Origin: Bacteroidota bacterium
GTDB taxonomy: Bacteria; Bacteroidota; Bacteroidia; AKYH767-A; JABDAW01
Assembly (NCBI GenBank): GCA_023251595.1
Contig: JAHEYM010000294.1
Coordinates: forward strand, 1-5,571
Length of the DNA: 5,571 nucleotides
Direction of reading: 5' to 3'
Position numbers and translations under genes: made by a program. The notes beneath the pieces were generated by a model. It made no database searches. It was given only the letters and a program-made list of their open reading frames with translations, and was not told the DNA's origin. Below are positions 1-5,571 of the stretch, piece by piece; position 1 is the first letter of the stretch; every line of letters begins with the position of its first letter.

Positions 1-2
1 CA

Positions 3-113
3 GGGGCTTCTCGACAAATGTCAATCAACGAATTAAACTTTCCAATATTCGCTGTGTCAAAGGTAGATATACAAGAACCTCTTGTAAATGAGCTCCATCA
101 CAAAATTATTTGA
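3..113 (+). CDS. C-terminal fragment of an unidentified protein (5' end outside window)
   Basis: An open frame enters from the left edge and codes for 36 residues, ending in NELHHKII before a TGA at 111-113. The composition is protein-like: mixed hydrophobic and charged residues, including FPIFAVSKVDIQEPLV. The stop overlaps the ATG of the next gene by one base (TGATG), a common arrangement in translationally coupled genes, and this is the main reason to prefer this frame. A second frame is also open from the edge, to a TGA at 89-91, but it ends 21 bases before the next gene and looks less protein-like. I do not recognise the family. CHAD genes often sit beside polyphosphate-metabolism genes such as ppk or ppx, but nothing in this short tail shows such an identity. 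Confidence 0.5.
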   Translation, partial: GASRQMSINELNFPIFAVSKVDIQEPLVNELHHKII

Positions 114-1012
114 TGATAATCACTCATCGTGTTGAAGGAATTTCAGGCCTTGTACACAATCCGGAAAAATCCGACATGAATAGCATCGGTTCTGAAATCA
201 AACTAGTACAATATTATAAAAAAACAAAAACATCATTTCTGAAAAATCTTGATAAAACAAGAAAAAAGGCTGGCGAAAAAGAAATTCATCAGTTGAGAGT
301 TAGCATAAAAAAACTTCGGGCTGGTTCTCTTTTGATAGCCACATTTCACCACAAAAAGAAAAAAAACAATAATCATATTGAATTAAACAAACTATTCAAA
401 AGTGCCGGAAAAATAAGGGACATACAGGTTATTGGCAATTGTCTTAAAGCATTCAAATTACAACAACCAATTAAAATAAAGTATCTGCATTTTTTGAAAG
501 TAAAAGAGAAGAATTATTTAAATATATTTCATAAGAAAGCACATCGTTTCAAACTCAGGTATTTGAAGGAGCCGGAAGTTGAAGCCCTGTGCAAACATAC
601 TAACAATATGCTGATTGACAAACGATGTAAAACTATTATGAAGAAAGAATGTCTCGTGATCAATAAATTGATTGCAGAAAGTTACAATTCGAAAATTATT
701 CATAAAATAAGCATTCACATGAAAACAATCACCGCATTGGTTTCTCTATACGATTCACTAAACGGGAAAACAAAGGTTTCAAAATTAGAGAATAAATTGA
801 AATTAATTTCTGTAAAAATCGGTGGGTGGCACGATCACCATATACTGAATAATTCTTTAGAGTCATTTATAAGAAAAAGAAAGGGATTAACAAATCAGAA
901 CTTTCTGACACGGATGGAAAATACGAATAAACAGAAAAACAGATCATTTTTCAAAATACTCAAACATAAAATTCCGCCTGTTGTAAAATTAATTCAAACT
1001 ACTTATAAATGA
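113..1012 (+). CDS. CHAD domain-containing protein
   Basis: This 299-residue protein is recognised as CHAD (conserved histidine alpha-helical domain), a helical bundle with basic surfaces that binds inorganic polyphosphate in characterised members. The first helical repeat has the motif H59-Q-L-R62 followed by K66-K67-L-R69, then the K-I-R102-D103 loop. The second repeat is recognisable by G-G-W-H240-D241, but its opening helix (HKISIHMK, about 198-205) lacks the usual HxLRKxxKxLRY arginines. The protein is very lysine-rich, with runs such as HHKKKKNNN near 79-87, consistent with binding a polyanion. No signal peptide or membrane segment is seen, so it is probably cytoplasmic. The ATG at 113 was chosen because it is the first ATG after the in-frame stop at 89-91 and overlaps the upstream TGA. 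The ATG at 176 (residue 22) is a credible alternative because residues 1-21 do not look like CHAD. No CYTH/triphosphatase domain is attached. Confidence 0.82.
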   Translation: MIITHRVEGISGLVHNPEKSDMNSIGSEIKLVQYYKKTKTSFLKNLDKTRKKAGEKEIHQLRVSIKKLRAGSLLIATFHHKKKKNNNHIELNKLFKSAGKIRDIQVIGNCLKAFKLQQPIKIKYLHFLKVKEKNYLNIFHKKAHRFKLRYLKEPEVEALCKHTNNMLIDKRCKTIMKKECLVINKLIAESYNSKIIHKISIHMKTITALVSLYDSLNGKTKVSKLENKLKLISVKIGGWHDHHILNNSLESFIRKRKGLTNQNFLTRMENTNKQKNRSFFKILKHKIPPVVKLIQTTYK

Positions 1013-1157
1013 GTATCAATTTAAAATCGGTTTTGTAACTTGATAAAAGTTAAATTATCCTTCCGTCTCTCCTTAGGTTCCGGACATTCATTCCCATAAC
1101 CAAAAACGATAGCTAGATTAATATTTTTCGATTATGCGATAGTAGCAAAATAAACAT

Positions 1158-1186
1158 TTTTCAATATAGTCTCATATGACTATAAT
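1158..1186 (+). promoter_or_regulatory. Predicted sigma70-like promoter of the exporter operon
   Basis: A perfect TATAAT lies at 1181-1186. Seventeen bases upstream is TTTTCA at 1158-1163, which matches four of six positions of TTGACA. Transcription would start near 1193 and leave a leader of about 88 bases before the GTG at 1281. It is the only well-spaced pair I found in the gap between the CHAD gene and the adaptor. If the host is Bacteroidota, its main sigma factor prefers TAnnTTTG-type -7 boxes, and none is present in this gap, so the call is moderate at best. Confidence 0.4.
1165..1184. promoter_or_regulatory. Operator-like inverted repeat inside the promoter
   Basis: The arms TATAGTC (1165-1171) and GACTATA (1178-1184) are perfect reverse complements around a 6-base centre (TCATAT). 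The dyad fills the spacer between the predicted -35 and -10 boxes and covers the first four bases of TATAAT. A dimeric regulator bound here would block polymerase (TetR or MarR style) or distort the spacer (MerR style). No regulator gene is present in the window, so the binding protein is unknown. AT-rich DNA produces chance palindromes, but a 7-base perfect arm at this exact position is suggestive. Confidence 0.4.
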
Positions 1187-1189
1187 CAC

Positions 1190-1221
1190 TTAAATTGATG
1201 ATCAGTCGCATGTTAATTGAT
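1190..1221. repeat. Pair of direct repeats, 22-base period
   Basis: AATTGAT occurs at 1193-1199 and again at 1215-1221. Extended to 10 bases (1190-1199 and 1212-1221), the copies match at 8 positions. The start-to-start distance of 22 bases is about two helical turns, so both copies face the same side of the DNA, as in tandem sites for response regulators. They lie at and just after the predicted transcription start. Only two short AT-rich copies exist, so chance is a real alternative. Confidence 0.22.
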
Positions 1222-1236
1222 ACAAATGTTTTGTTA

Positions 1237-1286
1237 TTTTACCGGCAACGAAGTGCTTAAAAAAAGATTTTTGGAATCCGGTGAAA
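1237..1286 (+). promoter_or_regulatory. Possible leader hairpin covering the GTG start codon
   Basis: Bases 1237-1245 (TTTTACCGG) can pair with 1278-1286 (CCGGTGAAA). This gives nine pairs, one of them a U-G wobble, closing a loop of 32 bases (1246-1277). The paired strand includes the whole GTG start codon at 1281-1283, and the loop carries the only weak ribosome-binding candidate (GGA at 1273-1275). If formed, it would lower initiation of the adaptor. The large loop and short GC core make the structure marginal, and no ligand-binding architecture is seen. Confidence 0.22.
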
Positions 1287-2483
1287 ACAAAAAATATAAT
1301 ACTGTTATCCGCTCTGTTAATTGCAATTGCGACCGGAGTCTATTTCTATTTCTTTAAAACAGATGAAAAAACTTTTTTGTGGAAAACATACCGTGTTGAA
1401 AGGGGTGATATTAAGATTCTTGTCACTGCAACAGGCTCAATAAATGCACTAACCACGGTTCAGGTTGGTACCCAGGTTTCCGGAACCATCTCAAAACTTT
1501 TTGCAGATTTCAACTCAATAGTCTACCAAGGGCAAATTATTGCTCTGTTAGATACCACATTTCTTGCACCGACACGCGATGATGCACAAGCTTCCGTCGA
1601 AAAAGCAAATGTTCTTCTCAATCAGATGAAATCTGAACTTGACCGTGCAAAAAAATTGTTCGATAGTAATACGGTTGCAAAATCAGATTATGATCTGGCG
1701 GTCACAAACTATGAAAGTGCACAAAGCACATTGAAATCTGCGCAGGCACAATTAACAAGAGCAAAAATCAATTTACAATATGCAACGATTCAGGCACCAA
1801 TTAGTGGTGTTGTGATTTCGAGAAATGTTGATGTCGGGCAAACTGTCGTTTCAAGTTTCAACGCACCGACACTATTCACAATAGCAAATGACCTCACAAA
1901 AATGCAGGTTTATGCAAACATCGATGAAGCGGATATCGGACAAATAAAAGCAGGACAGAATGCGACTTTTTCAGTTGATGCATATCCTGACGAATTATTT
2001 TCAGGGATCATAAAACAAGTTCGTTTGCAGCCAAATGTAATACAGAATGTCGTGAATTATACTGTAATTATTGATATTGCCAACCCTGATTTAAAACTCT
2101 TACCAGGACTTACGGCTAATATTAAAGTAAAAGTGGATGAACATAAAAATGTGTTGAAAGTTCCGATCAATGCATTGCGGTTTAATCCACCAACCGAATA
2201 TATAGATACTATTTCCATAATTCCTGATTCAATTAAAAAAAAGCTTAAAACCAATCAGACAATGAATCTTGTCCCGGGAAAATTCGCCTTTCTTTGGGTC
2301 AAAAAAGGGGGGGCCATTATACCATGTAAAGTAAAATTAGGATTGATGGATAGTGGATTTGCCGAAGTTACCGGAGAATTAAAAGAACAGGAAGAAGTGG
2401 TGACAGGTATGATGAAGGAAGACAATAACGCTTCGACAAAAAACCCATTCATGCCAAATATGGCCAGACCAAGGAGAATGTAA
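1281..2483 (+). CDS. MacA-like periplasmic adaptor subunit (HlyD/RND-MFP family)
   Basis: This 400-residue membrane fusion protein bridges an inner-membrane ABC exporter and a TolC-type outer-membrane channel. Residues 5-25 form one membrane anchor after a short basic start. The lipoyl (barrel-sandwich) halves are at about 55-93 (VGTQVSGTISKL) and 166-190 (IQAPISGVVISRNVDVGQTV). The coiled-coil hairpin is at about 98-165, including LFDSNTVAKSDYD at its tip. The beta-barrel is at about 197-285 and the membrane-proximal domain at about 286-378. A charged linker at about 303-330 and a Met/Pro/Arg tail (NPFMPNMARPRRM) follow the usual plan with small extras. The GTG start is used because no in-frame ATG occurs before residue 116 and only GTG includes the anchor. 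The preceding GGA (1273-1275) is a weak ribosome site. It is the first gene of the operon and the next starts 7 bases after its stop. Codons 341-344 lie in an A6G7 homopolymer pair at 2301-2313. Confidence 0.93.
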   Translation: MKTKNIILLSALLIAIATGVYFYFFKTDEKTFLWKTYRVERGDIKILVTATGSINALTTVQVGTQVSGTISKLFADFNSIVYQGQIIALLDTTFLAPTRDDAQASVEKANVLLNQMKSELDRAKKLFDSNTVAKSDYDLAVTNYESAQSTLKSAQAQLTRAKINLQYATIQAPISGVVISRNVDVGQTVVSSFNAPTLFTIANDLTKMQVYANIDEADIGQIKAGQNATFSVDAYPDELFSGIIKQVRLQPNVIQNVVNYTVIIDIANPDLKLLPGLTANIKVKVDEHKNVLKVPINALRFNPPTEYIDTISIIPDSIKKKLKTNQTMNLVPGKFAFLWVKKGGAIIPCKVKLGLMDSGFAEVTGELKEQEEVVTGMMKEDNNASTKNPFMPNMARPRRM

Positions 2484-2490
2484 TCCACTG

Positions 2491-3222
2491 ATGGAAACGC
2501 TCATAGAAGTACAAAATATAATCAAAATATATAAAATGGGCGAAATTGAAGTTCGGGCTCTGAAGGGAATTTCAGTTGAAATAAAAAAAGGAGAGTTCGT
2601 TGCAATTATGGGCGCAAGTGGCTCTGGCAAATCAACTTTTATGAACATTATAGGATGTTTGGATCGACCCTCTAAAGGTGAATATTTTCTGGAAAAAGCA
2701 AATGTAAATTTACTCAACAAAGATCAACTCGCAGATTTACGAAACAAGAAAATTGGTTTTATCTTTCAGTCATTTAATATTCTTCCGAGAACTTCTGCCA
2801 TAGAAAATGTTGAACTGCCTCTGCTATATAATAATTCAATAAGTAATAAAGAAAGAAGAGAACGCGCTTATAATGCATTAAAATCAGTTGGACTTGCCGA
2901 ACGGACTTCCTCACTTCCAAATCAACTTTCAGGCGGGCAACAGCAACGGGTTGCGATTGCCCGTGCACTCGTAAATGAACCGATCGTGATTATGGCCGAT
3001 GAACCTACGGGCAATCTTGATTCGCGTACAAGTTATGAGATCATGGAAATATTTCAGAAATTAAATGAAAATGGAATTACAATTGTCATGGTTACTCACG
3101 AACCGGATATTTCGCAATTTGCAGGAAGTAATATAGTTTTTAAAGACGGGAGAATTATAACGAATACTTCAGTGAAAGAAAGAAAACAAGCTTCTGCAGA
3201 ATTAAAAAAATATCAGAATTAA
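2491..3222 (+). CDS. ABC transporter ATP-binding protein (MacB/LolD type)
   Basis: This 243-residue ATPase powers the adjacent permease. All catalytic motifs are intact: Walker A GASGSGKST (41-49), Q-loop Q93 in FIFQSFNIL, signature LSGGQ (146-150), Walker B VIMADE (166-171), D-loop NLDS (175-178) and switch H203. The sequence GCLDRPSKGEY after Walker A and the MADEPTGNLDS block are typical of the MacB/LolD/FtsE-like group, which serves mechanotransmission-type exporters rather than channel-like ones. In E. coli MacB this domain is fused to the permease, whereas here it is a separate gene. A strong AAGGAG (2471-2476) lies within the last codons of the adaptor, but 14 bases before this ATG, which is longer than ideal. 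Translation may therefore depend partly on ribosomes finishing the adaptor 7 bases upstream. The C-terminal 20 residues are a charged tail. Confidence 0.95.
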   Translation: METLIEVQNIIKIYKMGEIEVRALKGISVEIKKGEFVAIMGASGSGKSTFMNIIGCLDRPSKGEYFLEKANVNLLNKDQLADLRNKKIGFIFQSFNILPRTSAIENVELPLLYNNSISNKERRERAYNALKSVGLAERTSSLPNQLSGGQQQRVAIARALVNEPIVIMADEPTGNLDSRTSYEIMEIFQKLNENGITIVMVTHEPDISQFAGSNIVFKDGRIITNTSVKERKQASAELKKYQN

Positions 3223-3226
3223 CGAC

Positions 3227-3232
3227 AGGGAA
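3227..3232 (+). promoter_or_regulatory. Ribosome binding site of the permease gene
   Basis: AGGGAA sits six bases before the ATG at 3239, in the 16-base gap after the ATPase stop. It fixes the start of the permease and is the best-placed Shine-Dalgarno-like site in the window. The adaptor start has only a weak GGA, and the ATPase has a strong but distant AAGGAG. Confidence 0.5.
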
Positions 3233-3238
3233 TTCTAT

Positions 3239-4459
3239 ATGAGAATTGGAAATATATTAAAGGCTTCATCCCGTTCACTCGGCAAAAATAAACTCCGTAC
3301 TTTCCTCACAATGCTCGGAATTATTATCGGAGTGGCTTCCGTCATTGCGATGCTCGGAATTGGTGAAGGATCAAAAGAAAATATTCAGGCTTCAATATCA
3401 AGTTTGGGTACAAACACGGTAATGGTAACACCTGGTACGATTTCGCAGGGAGGCGTCCGCCTCGAGGCCGGTTCATCCCAATCCCTTAAAAGAGAAGATG
3501 CAGAGGCAATTTCAGAAAGATGTGAAAATGTGATGTTCGTATCTCCGGTTGTACAAAAAGGATCTCAGATAATTTCCGGTTCTCAAAACTGGAGAACAAT
3601 GGTAATGGGCGTATTTAACGACTATTTTTCTATACGTAATCTTAATATCCAGATCGGAATAGGTTTTTCGGAGAGCGATGATCGTTCTGCTGCTAAAGTT
3701 TGCGTCGTTGGGCAAACTGTTGTCCTAAATCTTTTTGGAGAGAATGTGGATCCTGTCGGACAGGTAATCCGTATTAATCGTATACCATTTAAAATTATTG
3801 GTATGCTTGAAAAAAAGGGACAGAATGCTTTCGGTCAGGATCAGGATGATGTAATCGTTGCACCCTTTTCAACTGTCCAAAAAAGAATGCTTTCAACAAC
3901 GAATGTAAATATGATTATTTCGTCTGCGAAGTCAGAAGATTTGATTGAAAATGCTAAAAATGAAATTACTGAACTGATACGTCAAAGACACAAACTTACT
4001 CCTGATCAGGATAATGATTTCACTGTACGAACTCAATCTGATATAAGCAATATTTTCGGATCTGTTTCGAAAGTAATGACAATTTTATTAGCGAGTATAG
4101 CCGGAATTTCGTTGATCGTTGGCGGCATTGGCATTATGAATATTATGCTCGTTTCCGTGACCGAACGAACACGCGAAATAGGAATTCGTCTTGCAGTGGG
4201 TGCAAGAAGCCGCGACGTTTTGATTCAGTTTATGATCGAATCAGTTTTTATTAGTTTTATGGGCGGATTAATTGGAATTGCGCTGGGAATCTTAGTATTG
4301 GAATTGATTGCACGCTTCGGGGGATGGCCTATCACGATAACCGTATTTTCTATACTTTTATCCTTTATTTTTGCAGCAATTGTAGGAATATTCTTCGGTT
4401 GGTATCCGGCACGAAAAGCAGCGAATTTAAATCCTATCGATGCGCTGAGATATGAGTGA
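3239..4459 (+). CDS. MacB-type ABC exporter permease (FtsX family)
   Basis: This 406-residue inner-membrane subunit has the MacB topology of four helices: TM1 at about 21-42 (FLTMLGIIIGVASVIAMLGIG), a large periplasmic domain at about 43-278, then TM2 at about 279-306, TM3 at about 333-357 and TM4 at about 365-388. The cytoplasmic loop VTERTREIGIRLAVGA (307-322) is the hallmark FtsX coupling segment that contacts the ATPase, and the C-terminus ends with WYPARKAANLNPIDALRYE, typical of the family. The N-terminal MacB_PCD region includes SSLGTNTVMVTPG (54-66). Members extrude macrolides, peptides, lipoproteins or siderophores, and the substrate cannot be told from sequence. Together with the 243-residue ATPase it equals full-length MacB. 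It should act as a dimer with two ATPases and a hexameric adaptor ring. The TGA overlaps the left arm of a hairpin that may end the operon. Confidence 0.94.
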   Translation: MRIGNILKASSRSLGKNKLRTFLTMLGIIIGVASVIAMLGIGEGSKENIQASISSLGTNTVMVTPGTISQGGVRLEAGSSQSLKREDAEAISERCENVMFVSPVVQKGSQIISGSQNWRTMVMGVFNDYFSIRNLNIQIGIGFSESDDRSAAKVCVVGQTVVLNLFGENVDPVGQVIRINRIPFKIIGMLEKKGQNAFGQDQDDVIVAPFSTVQKRMLSTTNVNMIISSAKSEDLIENAKNEITELIRQRHKLTPDQDNDFTVRTQSDISNIFGSVSKVMTILLASIAGISLIVGGIGIMNIMLVSVTERTREIGIRLAVGARSRDVLIQFMIESVFISFMGGLIGIALGILVLELIARFGGWPITITVFSILLSFIFAAIVGIFFGWYPARKAANLNPIDALRYE

Positions 4460-4477
4460 ATATATATAAATATATTC
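4458..4477. terminator. Possible bidirectional terminator between convergent genes
   Basis: GAATATAT (4458-4465) and ATATATTC (4470-4477) are perfect reverse complements around a 4-base loop. The hairpin fills the gap between the stop of the permease and the stop of the minus-strand lipoprotein, which is where a shared terminator would be expected. The stem has only one G-C pair and no long T tract follows on either strand (TGTTT on plus), so an intrinsic terminator made of this alone would be weak. Confidence 0.35.
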
Positions 4478-4480
4478 TGT

Positions 4481-5209
4481 TTAATCTTTAACACATCTGA
4501 CACTAAAGCCAAACGCCTTGTCCCTGATACTGTGGTCAACACTTGAAGTTTCGTTCTGAAGGGATATCCTCCACGCATTTTGAGCGTCGAATTCTTTGAC
4601 TGACCAAAAACCAGCGGCTTTCGTTATATTATTAAAGGTGCCATCCGCTCCACGATACCCACCGGGTAAAGCGGTGAAGTTAGAACTGTTGTCCGCTCCA
4701 TTGTTCGGAGTAATCCAATGTAAAGTACCTGCTTCTTTCAATTTTCCCCCGGCAACGTCTTTTCCCCCGGAAATAGAAATCAGTCCTGTTAATTCTTCAT
4801 CGGAAGGGATATGCCAGCCTTTTGGTGCCAGACCGCGTTTGTCGTTTACCGCATACCAGTTATAGAGCTTTCCAAATGATATTCCATTTTCTTCTTTGTT
4901 CGCATAGGAGGAATAACATGCTTTTTTTTCTTTAGCGGCTATCTTCCACTCTTCTGCAGTCTTGGACTCTGGAATTGTTTCGCCATTTCTAAAAGTAGTT
5001 ACATTCAGATTTTCAGCTGTCCATAAAAGCTTATCAATTTTGACTGATTTAATACTATTATCAGCTACTTCTTTTTCCTTCAAACCCTTATCGGTCTGTT
5101 CAGAGAGCTTATTATTCTGCTCTGCCTTGTCACTTGGTGTGCTTCCACCGCAACCTCCAAGAATAAATCCTGAACAAAATAGAATTGCAAATTTCATCAT
5201 CGATTTCAT
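4481..5209 (-). CDS. FISUMP-domain lipoprotein
   Basis: From the ATG at 5209 this is a 242-residue lipoprotein. The N-terminus MKSMMKFAILFCSGFILGGC is a compact lipoprotein signal with lipobox LGGC and lipidated Cys20. A Ser/Lys/Glu/Gln-rich tether follows (about 21-55). Residues 56 to the end form a FISUMP domain (Fibrobacter succinogenes major paralogous domain, TIGR02145). Its signatures include LWTAENLNVTTFRNG, GKLYNWYAVND, GLAPKGWHIPSDEEL, FTALPGGYR, FWSV and GFSVRCVKD. The family is common in surface proteins of Bacteroidota and Fibrobacterota, and its molecular function is not established. Two cysteines in the domain (about 98 and 239) could pair. The start is uncertain. The ATG at 5239 overlaps the TGA of the upstream acetyltransferase (TGATG) and would give a longer 30-residue signal with an unusual Glu, and ATGs at 5200 and 5197 are also possible. 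Confidence 0.85.
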   Translation of the reverse strand: MKSMMKFAILFCSGFILGGCGGSTPSDKAEQNNKLSEQTDKGLKEKEVADNSIKSVKIDKLLWTAENLNVTTFRNGETIPESKTAEEWKIAAKEKKACYSSYANKEENGISFGKLYNWYAVNDKRGLAPKGWHIPSDEELTGLISISGGKDVAGGKLKEAGTLHWITPNNGADNSSNFTALPGGYRGADGTFNNITKAAGFWSVKEFDAQNAWRISLQNETSSVDHSIRDKAFGFSVRCVKD

Positions 5210-5238
5210 CTCAAATTTATATATAGTTATGAATTTCA

Positions 5239-5571
5239 TCAGACTTTTGCCAATACTTTCTCTGACTCGCTTCTTAAGACTACATCTTTGTACTTCTCTA
5301 AACCCATTACCCATCGCTTTACCGGTTGTTCAAAATTAAGCGAACCCGGAATTGTTATATATTCTTTTTCAAATTCAAAACCGATATTCTCCAAGGTTTT
5401 ATTCGGCGCAGGATTTAATGCATAAGGTTCGCAATATAATTTTTTGAGGTGAAGATTCTCGAAGAAAAAAGGCAAGGTCATTTTTAAAAGTTTTGTGCCA
5501 AATCCCTTTGTTCTGTTTTCTGCGTTCCATAAATGCAAATGCATATAGGCTTCTTTCCCGAATTTTATTTT
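5239..5571 (-). CDS. GNAT family N-acetyltransferase, N-terminus missing (runs off window)
   Basis: The C-terminal 110 residues of a GNAT acetyltransferase are present. The frame stays open to the window edge, so the Met at 5544 is internal rather than the start: upstream residues KIKFGKEAY continue the expected beta-strand. The acetyl-CoA pyrophosphate-binding loop is R20-T-K-G-F-G25 in fragment numbering, followed by a helix (TKLLKMTLPFFFEN). The later NPAPNKTLENIGFEFEKEY (about 53-71) is the usual Asn-rich motif and GF turn of the RimJ-like branch. The family transfers an acetyl group from acetyl-CoA to an amine, and the substrate is unknown. It precedes the lipoprotein gene on the same strand with a possible one-base overlap, so the two may be co-transcribed, but no functional link is evident. 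Confidence 0.88.
   Translation of the reverse strand, partial: KIKFGKEAYMHLHLWNAENRTKGFGTKLLKMTLPFFFENLHLKKLYCEPYALNPAPNKTLENIGFEFEKEYITIPGSLNFEQPVKRWVMGLEKYKDVVLRSESEKVLAKV

Noticed and set aside
2..91. Alternative open frame from the left edge ending at TGA 89-91
   Set aside because: It is in frame with the CHAD gene but stopped before it, has a less protein-like composition, and lacks the one-base overlap with the next start.
1036..1052. Inverted repeat TAACTT/AAGTTA with a 5-base loop just after the CHAD gene, considered as a terminator
   Set aside because: The stem is only six mostly A-T pairs and no T tract follows, so it is within what AT-rich sequence produces by chance.
2379..2720. 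Minus-strand open frame across the adaptor-ATPase junction
   Set aside because: It overlaps two well-supported genes, including the Walker A region, and its translation resembles no known family.
5212..5219. Minus-strand TAAATTTG, an exact match to the Bacteroidota -7 box (TAnnTTTG), just before the lipoprotein ATG at 5209
   Set aside because: It ends only two bases before the ATG and has no TTG element at the expected distance upstream; transcription would start inside the coding region.
4596..5339. Plus-strand open frames opposite the lipoprotein and acetyltransferase genes
   Set aside because: They are antisense to genes with clear lipobox, FISUMP and GNAT signatures and have no recognisable domain.

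Overview
This is an AT-rich bacterial window that looks like Bacteroidota or a close relative (FCB group, for example Ignavibacteria or Fibrobacterota). The main clues are a FISUMP-domain lipoprotein, a MacAB-type exporter split into three polypeptides, and generally weak Shine-Dalgarno signals. No RNA gene, CRISPR array, insertion sequence or attachment site could be supported.

Layout. (1) Bases 1-113 hold the 3' end of an unidentified plus-strand gene. Its TGA overlaps by one base the ATG of a CHAD-domain gene (113-1012), a lysine-rich helical protein of the polyphosphate-binding type. (2) Bases 1013-1280 are a 268-base non-coding gap. It contains a plausible sigma70-like promoter, an operator-like palindrome lying inside that promoter, a pair of direct repeats 22 bases apart, and a possible hairpin over the next start codon. 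(3) Bases 1281-4459 are a tight three-gene operon: a MacA-like periplasmic adaptor with a GTG start, a MacB/LolD-type ATPase, and a MacB-type FtsX-family permease, with gaps of 7 and 16 bases. (4) Bases 4458-4477 form a perfect AT-rich hairpin between convergent genes, possibly a weak bidirectional terminator. (5) On the minus strand, a GNAT acetyltransferase that runs off the right edge (5239-5571) is followed by a FISUMP lipoprotein (4481-5209, possibly starting at 5239).

How the genes work together. The adaptor, ATPase and permease should form one inner-membrane exporter that couples to a TolC-like outer-membrane channel. No such channel is encoded here. ATPase plus permease (243 + 406 residues) nearly equals E. 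coli MacB, in which the two are fused, so this is a split MacB. The CHAD gene, the lipoprotein and the acetyltransferase have no evident functional link to the pump.

No clearly new biological system was found. The most informative non-coding signal is the palindrome sitting in the promoter of the exporter operon, which suggests control by a dedicated, unseen regulator.
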